From Bordetella sp. FB-8 (GTDB lineage Bacteria > Pseudomonadota > Gammaproteobacteria > Burkholderiales > Burkholderiaceae_B): a stretch of 64,000 bases of DNA. The notes under the pieces are model-generated. The model worked only from the letters and a program-made list of their open reading frames with translations, had not been told where the DNA came from and did not search any database. Position 1 is the first letter of the stretch, and each line of letters begins with the position of its first letter. Of the stretch, positions 41,586-51,348 are shown piece by piece. The position numbers and the translations under genes were made by a program. Location of the stretch: NCBI RefSeq assembly GCF_000382185.1, contig NZ_KB907784.1, positions 2,195,633-2,259,632 of the forward strand. Direction: 5' to 3'.

Positions 41586-41762
41586 ATGCGTGTTTGCCTA
41601 CTATTCGGCATGATCGTGTCCGCCGCCTTCTACATGCCCAACAGCCGGGATTACGCCGAGTTCGATGCGTACCTGATCGACTTCGCGCAAGGCACGGCGG
41701 TGTGGGCGGCTGTGGCCGTGATCGCTCGGGCGGCGTGGCGGGTTAGAGGGAGCCGGGCCTGA
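41586..41762 (+). CDS. 58-residue small membrane protein behind the TIR gene
   Basis: A 58-residue frame from ATG 41586 with a strong ribosome site (AAGGAGG, 41574-41580). It has an N-terminal hydrophobic stretch (VCLLFGMIVSAAFYM), a short acidic middle (RDYAEFDAYLIDF) and a second hydrophobic helix (GTAVWAAVAVIARAAW), ending in basic residues. It lies 98 bp after the TIR gene and before the right att. It may be a two-TM or signal-anchored peptide. Function unknown; a membrane partner of the TIR module is a guess. Confidence 0.6.
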   Translation: MRVCLLFGMIVSAAFYMPNSRDYAEFDAYLIDFAQGTAVWAAVAVIARAAWRVRGSRA

Positions 41763-41794
41763 TGAAGGGCAGGGTGCTGTAAGGTCAGCACAGA

Positions 41795-41805
41795 TTTAGC
41801 ACACT
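41795..41805. repeat. Right copy of an 11-bp end repeat, possible integrase arm site
   Basis: TTTAGCACACT is found here and at 34815-34825, both inside the island near its ends and in the same orientation. Tyrosine integrases bind short arm-type repeats beside the core. Confidence 0.4.
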
Positions 41806-41883
41806 CCCCAGGTAGAATGGCTCTTGCGCGGGGTAATGCCATCGCCTCCGCGCACGGGCGTTATTCCGACGCAGAAAAGCAAA

Positions 41884-41905
41884 AAGCCCCGATTTCTCGG
41901 GGCTT
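41884..41905. terminator. Terminator of the rebuilt tRNA gene cluster
   Basis: AAGCCCCGA-TTTC-TCGGGGCTT matches the stem at 34651-34672, and on the minus strand is followed by TTTTTGCTTTT. Flanking bases differ from the left copy, as expected if this one came with the element. Confidence 0.75.
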
Positions 41906-41929
41906 AAGCTTGGGTAGTGCAGCAAAGCT

Positions 41930-41978
41930 TTTGGCGGAGCGGACGGGACTCGAACCCGCGACCCCCGGCGTGACAGGC
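41930..41978. repeat. attR: tRNA-Asp 3' half in the intact gene
   Basis: The right copy of the 49-bp att repeat. It completes tRNA-Asp, so integration leaves the tRNA functional. Confidence 0.93.
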
Positions 41979-42008
41979 CGGTATTCTAACCAACTGAACT
42001 ACCGCTCC
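41932..42008 (-). tRNA. tRNA-Asp (GTC)
   Basis: A 77-nt cloverleaf with encoded CCA. Acceptor GGAGCGG pairs with CCGCTCC; the anticodon arm is CCGGC-CTGTCAC-GCCGG (anticodon GTC); T loop TTCGAGT. Its 3' half is the island's attachment site. Last of three tRNAs on the minus strand (Ala, Glu, Asp). Confidence 0.97.
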
Positions 42009-42071
42009 GCAGCGGTATTGCGTCACTATGCAGTGGATGCTGGCAGATCAATCGAAATTGGCGATATCGAT

Positions 42072-42147
42072 TGGCGTCCCCACGGGGATTCGAACCCCGG
42101 TACTCACCGTGAAAGGGTGATGTCCTAGGCCTCTAGACGATAGGGAC
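42072..42147 (-). tRNA. tRNA-Glu (TTC)
   Basis: A 76-nt tRNA with encoded CCA. Acceptor GTCCCTA pairs at the 3' end with TGGGGAC; the anticodon loop CTTTCAC gives TTC; T loop TTCGAAT. Middle gene of the cluster. Confidence 0.97.
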
Positions 42148-42187
42148 ACGGACGTACCAGCACTTTACTACGCTCTTCGCTTTCGAC

Positions 42188-42263
<76 letters not shown>

Positions 42264-42444
42264 GGTGCCTACGTTGCGCGCCGGATTTTTCGACCCCGCG
42301 GCTTCGTTTCGGTTTTTGCCGTTGGCGAAGAAACGAGATTATGCACGAGTTTTTTTTGGCGTGCAAGCCAGGTGGGCCGACCTGGTTTCGACCGGAACGC
42401 CGCGCCTCGCGGCGCCCCACGCGCAGGCGCTGCAAACGCGGCCG

Positions 42445-44064
42445 TCAAGGGGCTGAGCGTTGCCGCCGCCACGCGCATGCCGCGGCGGCGAGCAGAATCG
42501 CGGCGACGATAAGTACGATCGGCAGGTCGCCGAGCCGTGCGTAGGGTGTCAGGCCTCGCATGCCCTGCACGGTGACGGCCAGCACGCCGATCGTGTGCGG
42601 CGCCAGCCTCGAAACCACGCGGCCGTGCGCGTCGATGGCCGCGGTGATGCCGGTGTTGGTGGCGGTGATCATGGGCCGCGCCGTCTCTAGCGTGCGCACG
42701 CGGCCTATCTGCAAGTGCTGGCGCAGGGCCCAGGTATCGCCGAACCAGCCCAAGTTGCTGATGTTCACGAGCACGGTGGCGCCCGGCTCGCCGTCCATGG
42801 GCTGCAGGGCGGGCAGCAGCGCGGGGCCGAACAGGTCTTCGTAGCAGATGTTCAAGGCCAGTTCCTGGCCGGCGATCGCAAAGGGCTTCTGGCGCTCCGC
42901 TCCGCGGTCGAAATCGCCCAGCGGAATATTCAGCATCCGGATGAACCAGTGAAAGCCCGGCGGCACGTATTCGCCCCAGGGCACCAGGTGGCGCTTGTCG
43001 TAGCGCTGCTCGGTGCGGCCACGCAGCAGGGCATCGAGCGGCGTATCGGCGTTCAGGCCGATGGCGCTGTTGGTGTAGCGCGCGCGGCCCGAGGCTTCGA
43101 TGGTGTGCAGCGGCACGCCCATGATGATGGCGGCATGCTGGCGCGCCGCCACGTCCCGCCAGCCGTTCCAGACTTGCGGCGGGAGCTGGTCCTGGAAGAC
43201 CGGCAGCACGGTTTCGGGCAGGATGATCACATCCGGCGCGGGTTCGCCGTGGGCGGGCGGCAGTCCGGCCAGCTCGAAATGCCGCTGCAGCCCCTGCCGT
43301 ATCAGGGCGGGATTGAATTTGTCCGACTGGGGGACGTTGCCCTGGACCAGCCGCGCATTCAGGGGGCGGCCTACCGGCTGCGACCAGGCAATGTGGCGCA
43401 GCGGCCAGCCCAGCAGCGCCAGGACCAAGGCCAGGGCCAGGGCGATGAGGGCGCCGCGCGTGGGCCGGCCCGACCCGCGGGAGGGCCAGAGTCCGGCCAG
43501 GGCCGCCGCCGCGGCGGCGGCGACGAAGGCCATGCCGTGCACGCCCAGTATCGGCGCCCAGCCCGCAATGGGGCTGTCGACCTGGGCATAGCCGATATTC
43601 AGCCACGGAAAGCCAGTGAGCACAGTGGCCCGCAGCCATTCGAAGAGGGTCCAGGCGGCGGCCCAGATCAGCATGGCGCGCCAAGGCGCCTGTGTCGGGT
43701 CGGCGAGCAGCCTGCGCGCCAGCGCGCAAGCTGCTCCGGGAAAGAGCGCGAGAAAGGCCGACAGTATCAGCACGCCGCCGGCAGCCAGCGGCGCGGACAG
43801 GTCGCCGTAGTCGTGCATGCTGACGTACAGCCAGTACAAGCCGATGCTGAAGTAAACGGTGGCGTACCACCAGCCGCGCAGCAGGGCCTGGCGCGGGCCG
43901 GCGCTGCGCAGAGTGGCTCGGGCGAGCACGGCCAACGTCAGCACCTGTACCAGGGCCAGCGCGCCGTCGGGCAAGGGCCCGGGGGCGAAGGTCAGCGCCT
44001 GCGCCGCAGCCGCAAGCGTCAGCAGCAGACTCAGGCCGATGCCCCGGCGCGACGCGGTGTTCAT
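42445..44064 (-). CDS. lnt: Apolipoprotein N-acyltransferase Lnt
   Basis: Adds the third acyl chain to the N-terminal cysteine of lipoproteins in the inner membrane. The 539-residue protein has an N-terminal multi-TM part ([23 protein letters not shown]) and a C-terminal nitrilase domain with the catalytic Glu in [11 protein letters not shown], Lys in [18 protein letters not shown], and Cys in [13 protein letters not shown]. The ATG at 44064 overlaps the corC stop (ATGA). Last gene of the miaB-phoH-ybeY-corC-lnt operon. Confidence 0.95.
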   Translation of the reverse strand: MNTASRRGIGLSLLLTLAAAAQALTFAPGPLPDGALALVQVLTLAVLARATLRSAGPRQALLRGWWYATVYFSIGLYWLYVSMHDYGDLSAPLAAGGVLILSAFLALFPGAACALARRLLADPTQAPWRAMLIWAAAWTLFEWLRATVLTGFPWLNIGYAQVDSPIAGWAPILGVHGMAFVAAAAAAALAGLWPSRGSGRPTRGALIALALALVLALLGWPLRHIAWSQPVGRPLNARLVQGNVPQSDKFNPALIRQGLQRHFELAGLPPAHGEPAPDVIILPETVLPVFQDQLPPQVWNGWRDVAARQHAAIIMGVPLHTIEASGRARYTNSAIGLNADTPLDALLRGRTEQRYDKRHLVPWGEYVPPGFHWFIRMLNIPLGDFDRGAERQKPFAIAGQELALNICYEDLFGPALLPALQPMDGEPGATVLVNISNLGWFGDTWALRQHLQIGRVRTLETARPMITATNTGITAAIDAHGRVVSRLAPHTIGVLAVTVQGMRGLTPYARLGDLPIVLIVAAILLAAAACAWRRQRSAP

Positions 44065-44951
44065 GCGATGGCGTTATCGGCTGGGGCGGAGCGGGTCGGC
44101 GGCAAGCGGCGTGCGCGCAGCCATAGCGCGCGGCGCGCGTCGGCCCGGATGACCTCGAGGCGCAGGTCGCCGTAGGTGGCGCTGTCGCCGCGCTTGGGGA
44201 TGCGGCCGAGCTGGCCGCCCAGCCAGCCGCCGACGCTGTCGTAATCGTCGTCGGGCAGCCTGGTGCGAAAAACCTCGTTGAAATGGTCGATCTGCGTCGA
44301 GGCCATCAGGCGCCACTGGTTCTCGCCCTCGGGGAAGATGGACTCTTCATCGTCCTCGTCGAATTCGTCTTCGATGTCGCCGACGATTTCCTCGAGCACG
44401 TCTTCCATGGTGACCAAGCCCGAGATGCCGCCGTGCTCGTCGATGACGATGGCCTGGTGGATGCTGCCCTGCTGGAAATCATGCAGCAGCACGTTCAGGC
44501 GCTTGGACTCGGGGATGAACATGGCCGGGCGCAGCAGCGCGCGTATGTCCAGGTCGGGCTCGAGCATGCAGCGCAGCAACTCCTTGGCCAGCAGGATGCC
44601 TAGAATGTTGTCGCGGTCGTCTTCGTAGACGGGAAAGCGCGAGTGGCCGGTCTCGATGATGGTAGCCAGCAGCTGCGGCAGGGACTGCGCGACATCGAGC
44701 AGGTCCATACGTGGGCGCGGCACCATGATGTCGGCCACGGTGCGCTCGGACACCGCCAGGGCACCCTTGATCATGCTGTAGGCTTCCGCATCGAGCAGCT
44801 TGCGCTCGTGGGCCGCTTCGAGGAAAGATTTGATGCCTTCGCGATCTTCGGGCTCGCGGCGCACGAGGGACAGCACGCGATCGATCAGGGACTTGCCGGA
44901 GGCTTTGGCGGGACGCGCGTTCGCGTCGGCAGCAGGGTATGGGTCTGACAT
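44061..44951 (-). CDS. corC: CorC/HlyC-type CBS-domain protein
   Basis: A 296-residue cytoplasmic protein with two CBS domains ([16 protein letters not shown]...; [22 protein letters not shown]... [29 protein letters not shown]) and a C-terminal CorC_HlyC (transporter-associated) domain ([27 protein letters not shown]). It has been linked to Mg/Co resistance and lies with lnt in many proteobacteria. ATG 44951 is preferred over 44966. Confidence 0.93.
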   Translation of the reverse strand: MSDPYPAADANARPAKASGKSLIDRVLSLVRREPEDREGIKSFLEAAHERKLLDAEAYSMIKGALAVSERTVADIMVPRPRMDLLDVAQSLPQLLATIIETGHSRFPVYEDDRDNILGILLAKELLRCMLEPDLDIRALLRPAMFIPESKRLNVLLHDFQQGSIHQAIVIDEHGGISGLVTMEDVLEEIVGDIEDEFDEDDEESIFPEGENQWRLMASTQIDHFNEVFRTRLPDDDYDSVGGWLGGQLGRIPKRGDSATYGDLRLEVIRADARRALWLRARRLPPTRSAPADNAIA

Positions 44952-45017
44952 CGTCCGGATGGACAAGTTTCGGAGCCGACAGCATAACCGAATGCGGTTA
45001 CCGGCCTGTGTCCGCGT

Positions 45018-45533
45018 TTACGCGGTGATGTAGGGGTCGGCGATGCCGATGCGTGCCAGGGCCTGGATTTCGAGGCCTTCCATGCGCTGCGCGTCGTGTT
45101 TGTTCAGGTGGTCGTAACCCAGCGCGTGCAGCACGCCGTGAATGGTCAGGTGGGCGGCGTGGTGCAGGAACGGCTTGCGCTGCTCGCGCGCTTCGCGCGC
45201 CAGTATCGGGGCGCAGATGACGACGTCGCCGCGCGCAGCGCCTTCGGGGTCGACGCCGTATTCGAAAGTGAGCACGTTGGTGGCGTAGTCGCGCCCGCGG
45301 AAATCGCGGTTGAGCCTTCGGCCTTCGGCCAGGCCAACCAGGCGCAGGCTGAGCTCGACGCGCGCGAAATCGGTCAGGCCGTCGGCCGCCGCGGTTTGCA
45401 GAGCGTAGCCGGCCCAGCGGCGCAGGCGCCAGCGCGGCAGGCGCGGCTCGGGGGCGGCGTAGTGCACGGCAAGGGCGAGCGACGCGGCTCCTGGCTCAGC
45501 GGCCTGCTTGGGCGCGCCCCGCTTATTGCTCAT
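45018..45533 (-). CDS. ybeY: Endoribonuclease YbeY
   Basis: A zinc metalloprotein for rRNA maturation and quality control. The 171-residue form has the zinc motif [15 protein letters not shown] (HxxxHxxxxxH), preceded by [14 protein letters not shown]. Its ATG (45533) overlaps the end of phoH by 11 bp. Confidence 0.95.
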   Translation of the reverse strand: MSNKRGAPKQAAEPGAASLALAVHYAAPEPRLPRWRLRRWAGYALQTAAADGLTDFARVELSLRLVGLAEGRRLNRDFRGRDYATNVLTFEYGVDPEGAARGDVVICAPILAREAREQRKPFLHHAAHLTIHGVLHALGYDHLNKHDAQRMEGLEIQALARIGIADPYITA

Positions 45534-46587
45534 CGGCGCAGGCCTGTTCGTAGGCATCGACGATGCGCGCCACCAGCGGATGACGCACCACGTCGCGGCT
45601 GGTGAATCGGGTCGATTCGATGCCCTGCACGCCTTCCAGCACGTGCAGCGCGTGCGTCAGGCCGCTTTGCTGGCCGCGCGGCAGGTCGACCTGCGAGGGG
45701 TCGCCGGTGATCACCGCCTTGCTGCCAAAGCCGATGCGGGTAAGGAACATCTTCATCTGCTCGGGCGTGGTGTTCTGCGCCTCGTCCAGGATGACGAAGG
45801 CGTGGTTGAGCGTGCGCCCGCGCATATAGGCCAACGGCGCGATCTCGATGGTCTGTTTCTCGAAAAGCTTCTGCACCTTGTCAAAGCCCATCAGGTCGTA
45901 GAGCGCGTCGTATAGCGGGCGCAGATAGGGGTCGACCTTTTGCGCCAGATCGCCAGGCAGAAAACCCAGGCGTTCTCCGGCCTCGACCGCGGGGCGCGTG
46001 AGCACCAGGCGCTGTACGGTCTCGCGTTCGAGCGCGTCGATGGCGCAGGCTACCGCCAGCCAGGTCTTGCCGGTGCCGGCCGGTCCCACGCCGAAGGTGA
46101 TGTCGTGCTTGAGGATCTGGTTGAGGTAGTCGCGCTGGCGCGGGGTGCGCGGGCGCAGGTCGCTGCGGCGTGTGCGCAGGGCAAAGCCTGTGTCCTCGCC
46201 AGCGGGTGGCAGATCGATGCCATCGGTTCCGTTTGCGCCTGCCCCGTTTGCCGCATGCGTCTCGGACGGGTCGACGTCCGGCACGCCGGACGGGCGGTTC
46301 ATGCCGATTTCCACCAGGCCCAGCTGTATATCGTCGACGGACAGGACCCGATGGGTGGCCTGGTCGAAGAAGCGGCGCAACGCGCGCGCTGCCAGCGGGG
46401 CCTGCGCGCCTTCGAGCATGACGCGGCTACCGCGGCGCGCCAGTTGCACGCCCATGCCGTGGGCCAGCTGGCGCAGATTTTCGTCCAGCGGGCCGCACAG
46501 GTTGGACAGGTGCGTGTTGTCGCCGTCCAGGTTGACCACGACGGGCATCGAGCGGGCCTTTTTTGCCGATGTGCGGGCCGTGCTCAT
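45523..46587 (-). CDS. ybeZ: PhoH-like ATPase (YbeZ)
   Basis: A 354-residue PhoH-family P-loop protein with an N-terminal KH-like part, Walker [14 protein letters not shown] and Walker [24 protein letters not shown], plus [25 protein letters not shown]. It is thought to work with YbeY in rRNA processing. Its ATG overlaps the miaB stop (46584-46587). Confidence 0.95.
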   Translation of the reverse strand: MSTARTSAKKARSMPVVVNLDGDNTHLSNLCGPLDENLRQLAHGMGVQLARRGSRVMLEGAQAPLAARALRRFFDQATHRVLSVDDIQLGLVEIGMNRPSGVPDVDPSETHAANGAGANGTDGIDLPPAGEDTGFALRTRRSDLRPRTPRQRDYLNQILKHDITFGVGPAGTGKTWLAVACAIDALERETVQRLVLTRPAVEAGERLGFLPGDLAQKVDPYLRPLYDALYDLMGFDKVQKLFEKQTIEIAPLAYMRGRTLNHAFVILDEAQNTTPEQMKMFLTRIGFGSKAVITGDPSQVDLPRGQQSGLTHALHVLEGVQGIESTRFTSRDVVRHPLVARIVDAYEQACADEQ

Positions 46588-48056
46588 TGCGTCGTGTCCA
46601 CGTCGGCCACACGGGCGCGCAGCGAGTTGGGATACGCGTGCGTGATGACGACCTCGACCATCTGGCCGATCAGCCGGGCGGTGCCCGCGAAGTTGACGAT
46701 GCGGTTGTTCTCGGTGCGGCCCATGAGTTCCTGGTCGTCGCGGCGCGAGCGGCCTTCGACCAGGATGCGCTGGCGTGTGCCGACCATGCCTTGCGCGATG
46801 GCGGCAGCCTGTTCGTTGATGAGCGCCTGCAGGCGCTGCAGGCGCTTGAGCTTGACGTCCTGCGGCGTGTCATCGTGCAGGTCGGCGGCGGGCGTGCCGG
46901 GGCGGCGCGAATAGACGAAGGAGAAGGCGGTGTCAAAGCCCACGTCTTCGATGAGTTTGAGGGTCTGTTCGAAATCTTCCTCGGTTTCACCGGGAAAGCC
47001 CACGATGAAATCGGAGGACAAGGTCAGATTGGGCCGTGCGGCGCGCAGCTTGCGCACCACCGACTTGAATTCCAGTCCGGTATAGCCGCGTTTCATCGCA
47101 GCCAGCACGCGGTCGCTGCCGGCCTGCACCGGCAGGTGCAGGAAGGACACCAGCTTGGGCAGGCGGGCATAGGCCTGGACCATGCGCTGGGTCATTTCCT
47201 TGGGGTGCGAGGTCGTATAACGAATGCGCTCGATGCCGGGGATCTCGTGCACGTATTCGAGCAGCGTGGCGAAATCGGCGATCTCGCCGCCGTTTGTCCC
47301 AACCTCGGTCATCTTGCCGCGATAGGCGTTGACGTTCTGGCCCAGCAGCGTCACTTCCTTCACACCCTGGTCGGCCAGGTCCGCCACTTCCATCAGCACG
47401 TCCTCGAAGGGCCGCGAGACTTCCTCGCCGCGGGTATAGGGCACCACACAGAAGCTGCAATACTTGCTGCAGCCCTCCATGATGGAGACGAAAGCCGTCG
47501 AGCCCTCGATGCGCGCGGGCGGCATGTTGTCGAACTTCTCGATCTCAGGGAAGCTGATGTCCACCTGCGAGGCGCCCAGGGCGCGGCGCTTGTCGATGAG
47601 TTCGGGCAGGCGGTGCAGGGTTTGCGGGCCAAACACCACGTCCACGTAGGGCGCGCGCTTGACGATGGCCTGGCCTTCCTGGCTGGCCACGCAGCCTCCC
47701 ACGCCGATGACCAGGTTGGGATTGACCTTTTTGAGCTGGTTGGCGCGGCCCAGGTCGGAGAAGACTTTTTCCTGCGCCTTCTCGCGCACCGAACAGGTGT
47801 TGAACAGGATCACGTCGGCTTCTTCCGGCGTCTGGGTCGGTTCCAGTCCGTGCTCGGCGCGCAGCACGTCGAGCATCTTGTCCGAGTCGTACTCGTTCAT
47901 CTGGCAGCCGAAGGTGCGGATGTATACCTTTTTGGGCGCGCCGCCCGTGGCCGTGGAGGCGGTCGAGACGACGGATTCGCCGTGCTTGACGCCCTGGATC
48001 GATTTGGTCTTGCCGCCGGCCTTGATGCCGGGGCGCGAGAGTGTGGTTTCTTGCAT
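46584..48056 (-). CDS. miaB: tRNA-2-methylthio-N6-dimethylallyladenosine synthase MiaB
   Basis: A methylthiotransferase that adds the methylthio group to i6A37 of tRNAs. The 490 residues show the UPF0004 domain ([44 protein letters not shown]), the radical-SAM motif [17 protein letters not shown] and a C-terminal TRAM domain. The N-terminal 40 residues are longer and low in conservation. First gene of the miaB-phoH-ybeY-corC-lnt run. Confidence 0.96.
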   Translation of the reverse strand: MQETTLSRPGIKAGGKTKSIQGVKHGESVVSTASTATGGAPKKVYIRTFGCQMNEYDSDKMLDVLRAEHGLEPTQTPEEADVILFNTCSVREKAQEKVFSDLGRANQLKKVNPNLVIGVGGCVASQEGQAIVKRAPYVDVVFGPQTLHRLPELIDKRRALGASQVDISFPEIEKFDNMPPARIEGSTAFVSIMEGCSKYCSFCVVPYTRGEEVSRPFEDVLMEVADLADQGVKEVTLLGQNVNAYRGKMTEVGTNGGEIADFATLLEYVHEIPGIERIRYTTSHPKEMTQRMVQAYARLPKLVSFLHLPVQAGSDRVLAAMKRGYTGLEFKSVVRKLRAARPNLTLSSDFIVGFPGETEEDFEQTLKLIEDVGFDTAFSFVYSRRPGTPAADLHDDTPQDVKLKRLQRLQALINEQAAAIAQGMVGTRQRILVEGRSRRDDQELMGRTENNRIVNFAGTARLIGQMVEVVITHAYPNSLRARVADVDTTQ

Positions 48057-48185
48057 GGTGTGCGCCGTGACGGGTGTTGATCCCGGGGGCGTGGAAGAAG
48101 TGGATCGTTATGGGAATGGCGATGGCGACCGGACGATATTGCGTTCGGGCAAATTGCCTAGTCGATGATTTTACCTTGCCCGGCT

Positions 48186-49079
48186 TTACCGCGCGTCCGC
48201 GCTGGCTTTCTCCAGCAGGAATTCGATGCAGGTGCGCACCGCCCGGGTCTGGTGCCGGTTCGGCATGTAAAGCAGGTACATGCGCGTGCCGAAGATGCTC
48301 AAGCGGTATTCGTCCAGCGTGGTCGCCACCTCGCCCGCGATGATCCGGTCGCGCACCACGTAGTCGGGCACCAGACCCACGCCCAGGCCGGCCAGGATGC
48401 CCTGGCGCAGGAAGGGAAAGTGCTCCGAGATCAGCGTGGGTTCGAGCATGACCTCGTGACGCTCCGCACCCAGGTAGGCGGCCAGGCGCAACTGCCGCCC
48501 CATCACGCCGGAGGTGATGAGCGGTGCGTCGCGCAGGGCTTGCAAGGTGCGCGGCAGGCCCTGCCGGTGCGCATAGTCCTGCGAGGCGCAGGCCAGGTAG
48601 CGCACCTCGCCCAGGCTGCGGGCCACGAGCGAGGCGGGCGGCTCGGGCATGACGCGGATGGCGATGTCGACCTCGTCGCGCAGGTTGTCGGCCCGGTTTT
48701 CGAACAGCACGTCCAGCACGATGCCAGGGTACAGGCGCTTGAACTCGATAAGCCAGTCGCCCATGACCATCTGCCCGTAGCCGCTGGGCACGCTGATGCC
48801 CACGCGCCCCAGCAAGCCCAGACTGAGGCTGGCGATAGTCTCGTGTGCGGCGCGCATCTCGTTGCGGATGGACAGACCGTGCTGGTACAGGCGCATGCCC
48901 ACTTCCGTGGGTTCGACGCGGCGAGTGGTGCGGCGCACGAGCTGCGCGCCCGCCGTTTTTTCCAGCTGAGCCAAGTGATAGCTGACGTTGGCCCGCGTCA
49001 TCTTCAGTTTGCGCGCGGCCTGGCTCAGATTGCCGCTGTCGATGATTTCTACCAGCAGGGTCAGGGCGGCGAGATCCAT
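48186..49079 (-). CDS. LysR-family regulator of the acyl-CoA cluster
   Basis: A 297-residue LysR protein with winged helix NLSQAARKLKMTRANVSYHLAQLEKTAGAQLVRR and effector domain GRVGISVPSGYGQMVMGDWLIEF (the CrgA-like group). ATG 49079 is the usual start; 49112 would add eleven residues. It is divergent from the fatty-acid-type catabolic genes that start at 49231, across an AT-rich intergenic region, so it is probably their regulator. Confidence 0.88.
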   Translation of the reverse strand: MDLAALTLLVEIIDSGNLSQAARKLKMTRANVSYHLAQLEKTAGAQLVRRTTRRVEPTEVGMRLYQHGLSIRNEMRAAHETIASLSLGLLGRVGISVPSGYGQMVMGDWLIEFKRLYPGIVLDVLFENRADNLRDEVDIAIRVMPEPPASLVARSLGEVRYLACASQDYAHRQGLPRTLQALRDAPLITSGVMGRQLRLAAYLGAERHEVMLEPTLISEHFPFLRQGILAGLGVGLVPDYVVRDRIIAGEVATTLDEYRLSIFGTRMYLLYMPNRHQTRAVRTCIEFLLEKASADAR

Positions 49080-49230
49080 GGTTTTGTCAAATAATTTTGT
49101 ACAGATTGTCAATATTTCATGGAATTGTAAAGTTTATTTATCGTTGGCAAAATTCCGATCTAAGACAAAATCCAGAATCAAGGCTGCGCGATCCCGGCGC
49201 GGCCAGCCCCATAACGGAGACGCGCAAGCC

Positions 49231-51348
49231 ATGCCCACTTTTGAGACCGATTCCGTGGTCGCCACCCGCCGCGAAGGCGATGTGCTGGTGATGACCATCG
49301 ACAATCCGCCGGTCAATGCCCTGGGCGTGGCCGTGCGCCGCGGACTCAAGCAAGCGATCGAGCAGGCAGGTGCCGACGCGCAGGTGAAAGCCGTGCTGAT
49401 CGTGGGCGCGGGCAGGGCCTTCATCGCCGGCGCCGACATCCGTGAGTTTGGCAAACCGCCGCAGCCGCCGTCGTTGCCCGAGGTGTGCAACCTGATCGAG
49501 GCCTGCGCCAAGCCGGTCGTAGCCGCGATACACGGTCCGGCCCTGGGCGGCGGCCTGGAAGTGGCCATGTCCGCGCACTACCGCCTGGCGCTGCCGGCGG
49601 CCAAGCTGGGCCTGCCCGAAGTGACGCTGGGCCTTTTGCCCGGTGCGGGCGGCACGCAGCGCGCGCCGCGCCTGATGGGCGCCAGGGCCGCGGCCGAGCT
49701 CATGCTCAGCGGCAAGCCCATGTCGGCCCGGGCCGCGCAGGCGGCAGGCCTGGTCGACAGGCTGGCCGAAGGCGAAGATGCCGTGCAGGCCGGGCTGGCC
49801 TATGCGCGCGAACTGCTGGACCAGCAGGCGCCGGTGCGCCGCGCGCGTGAACTGGACGTTGCCGACAAGGCTGCCGCGTTGGCCGAGCTGGATGTGGTGC
49901 AGGCCGACACCGCGAAGAAATCGCGCGGGCTGTTCTCGCCTTTGAAGATCGTCGAGTGCGTGCGCAATGCCGTCGAACTGCCGTTTGACGACGGCCTGGC
50001 CCGCGAGCGCGCCCTGTTCCTGCAGTGCGTGGAAAGTCCGCAGCGCGCCGGGCTGGTCCATGCCTTCTTCGCCGAGCGCGAGACAGCCAAGGTGCCTGAA
50101 TCGAAGGCCGCCAGGCCGCGCGCCCTGGATACCGTTGCGGTCGTCGGCGGCGGCACCATGGGCGCCGGCATTGCGGTCTGCGTCCTGGATGCCGGCCTGC
50201 CTGTGACCATGATCGAGCGCGACGCCGAATCCATCGCACGCGGCCGCGCGAACGTGGAAAAGGTTTACGACGGCCTGATCGCGCGCGGGCGCATGACGCC
50301 CGAGGCCAAGGCGGCCGTCATGGCCCGCTATGCGGGCAGCACGTCCTATGACGATATCGCAGGCGCCGACCTGGTGATCGAAGCCGTGTTCGAGGACGTC
50401 GGCGTCAAGCAGGCCGTGTTCAAGGAACTGGACCGCGTGTGCAAGCCGGGAGCGGTGCTGGCGACCAACACGTCCTATCTGGACATCGACGCCATCGCGG
50501 CCGCAACCTCGCGCCCGCAGGACGTGGTCGGCCTGCACTTTTTCAGCCCGGCCAACATCATGAAGCTGCTGGAGATCGTGGTGCCGGCCAAGGTGTCGGC
50601 CGACGTGGTCGCCACCGCTTTCGAGCTGGCCCGGAAACTCAAGAAGACGCCGGTGCGCGCGGGCGTGTGCGACGGTTTCATCGGCAACCGCATCCTGGCC
50701 GTATACCGTCAGGCCGCCGACGACATCATGGAAGATGGCGCCACGCCTTACGAAGTGGACGAGGCCGTGCGCGATTTCGGCTTTGCCATGGGGCCTTACC
50801 AGGTGGTCGATCTGGCGGGCGGCGACATAGGCTGGGCCACGCGCAAGCGCCGCGCCGCCACGCGCGATCCCAGGGCGCGCTATGTGGAAATATCAGACCG
50901 CCTGTGCGAACGCGGCTGGTTCGGCCAGAAGACCCGGCGCGGCTACTACCTGTACCCCGAGGGCGCGCGCACGGGGCAGCCCGATCCCGAGGTGCTGGCC
51001 ATCGTCCAGGCCGAACGCGCGAAGAAGGGCATCGCACCGCGCAAGTTCACGCAGGATGAGATCGTCCGCCGCTGCATGGCGGCCATGATCAACGAAGGCG
51101 CCAACGTCGTGCACGAAGGCATTGCCCTGCGGCCGCTGGACGTGGATGTGGTGCTGTTGTCGGGCTACGGCTTTCCGCGCCATCACGGCGGTCCGATGAA
51201 ATATGCCGACAGGGTGGGCCTGGACAAGGTGCTTGCCGACATCCGCGAGTTCGCCAAGCAAGACGCCCTGTTCTGGAAGCCGTCGCCGCTCATCGAGAAG
51301 CTGGTGGCCCAGGGCAATAACTTCGATAGCCTGAACAAGGGGGCATGA
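49231..51348 (+). CDS. Bifunctional enoyl-CoA hydratase/3-hydroxyacyl-CoA dehydrogenase
   Basis: A 705-residue fusion of the FadJ/FadB type. Residues about 10-190 form a crotonase domain ([16 protein letters not shown] oxyanion hole; [38 protein letters not shown]). From about 300 comes the NAD-binding domain ([21 protein letters not shown]) and the C-terminal dimerisation part ([34 protein letters not shown]). It hydrates and oxidises enoyl-CoA. The stop overlaps the thiolase start. ATG 49231 follows CGGAGACG; the open frame upstream to 48988 is antisense to lysR. Confidence 0.93.
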   Translation: MPTFETDSVVATRREGDVLVMTIDNPPVNALGVAVRRGLKQAIEQAGADAQVKAVLIVGAGRAFIAGADIREFGKPPQPPSLPEVCNLIEACAKPVVAAIHGPALGGGLEVAMSAHYRLALPAAKLGLPEVTLGLLPGAGGTQRAPRLMGARAAAELMLSGKPMSARAAQAAGLVDRLAEGEDAVQAGLAYARELLDQQAPVRRARELDVADKAAALAELDVVQADTAKKSRGLFSPLKIVECVRNAVELPFDDGLARERALFLQCVESPQRAGLVHAFFAERETAKVPESKAARPRALDTVAVVGGGTMGAGIAVCVLDAGLPVTMIERDAESIARGRANVEKVYDGLIARGRMTPEAKAAVMARYAGSTSYDDIAGADLVIEAVFEDVGVKQAVFKELDRVCKPGAVLATNTSYLDIDAIAAATSRPQDVVGLHFFSPANIMKLLEIVVPAKVSADVVATAFELARKLKKTPVRAGVCDGFIGNRILAVYRQAADDIMEDGATPYEVDEAVRDFGFAMGPYQVVDLAGGDIGWATRKRRAATRDPRARYVEISDRLCERGWFGQKTRRGYYLYPEGARTGQPDPEVLAIVQAERAKKGIAPRKFTQDEIVRRCMAAMINEGANVVHEGIALRPLDVDVVLLSGYGFPRHHGGPMKYADRVGLDKVLADIREFAKQDALFWKPSPLIEKLVAQGNNFDSLNKGA

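Larger units (their letters stand above)
34695..41978. mobile_element. Genomic island integrated in tRNA-Asp
   Basis: A 49-bp sequence, the 3' half of tRNA-Asp plus CCA, is present at 34695-34743 and 41930-41978 in the same orientation. The right copy is part of a complete tRNA-Asp, the left is a remnant. A tyrosine integrase starts 109 bp inside the left copy. Gene content and lower GC at the right end differ from the flanks, which read as core genome. No replication, conjugation or capsid gene is seen. The island carries 11 or so genes, many of unknown function, and a TIR-domain protein near its right end. Confidence 0.93.
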
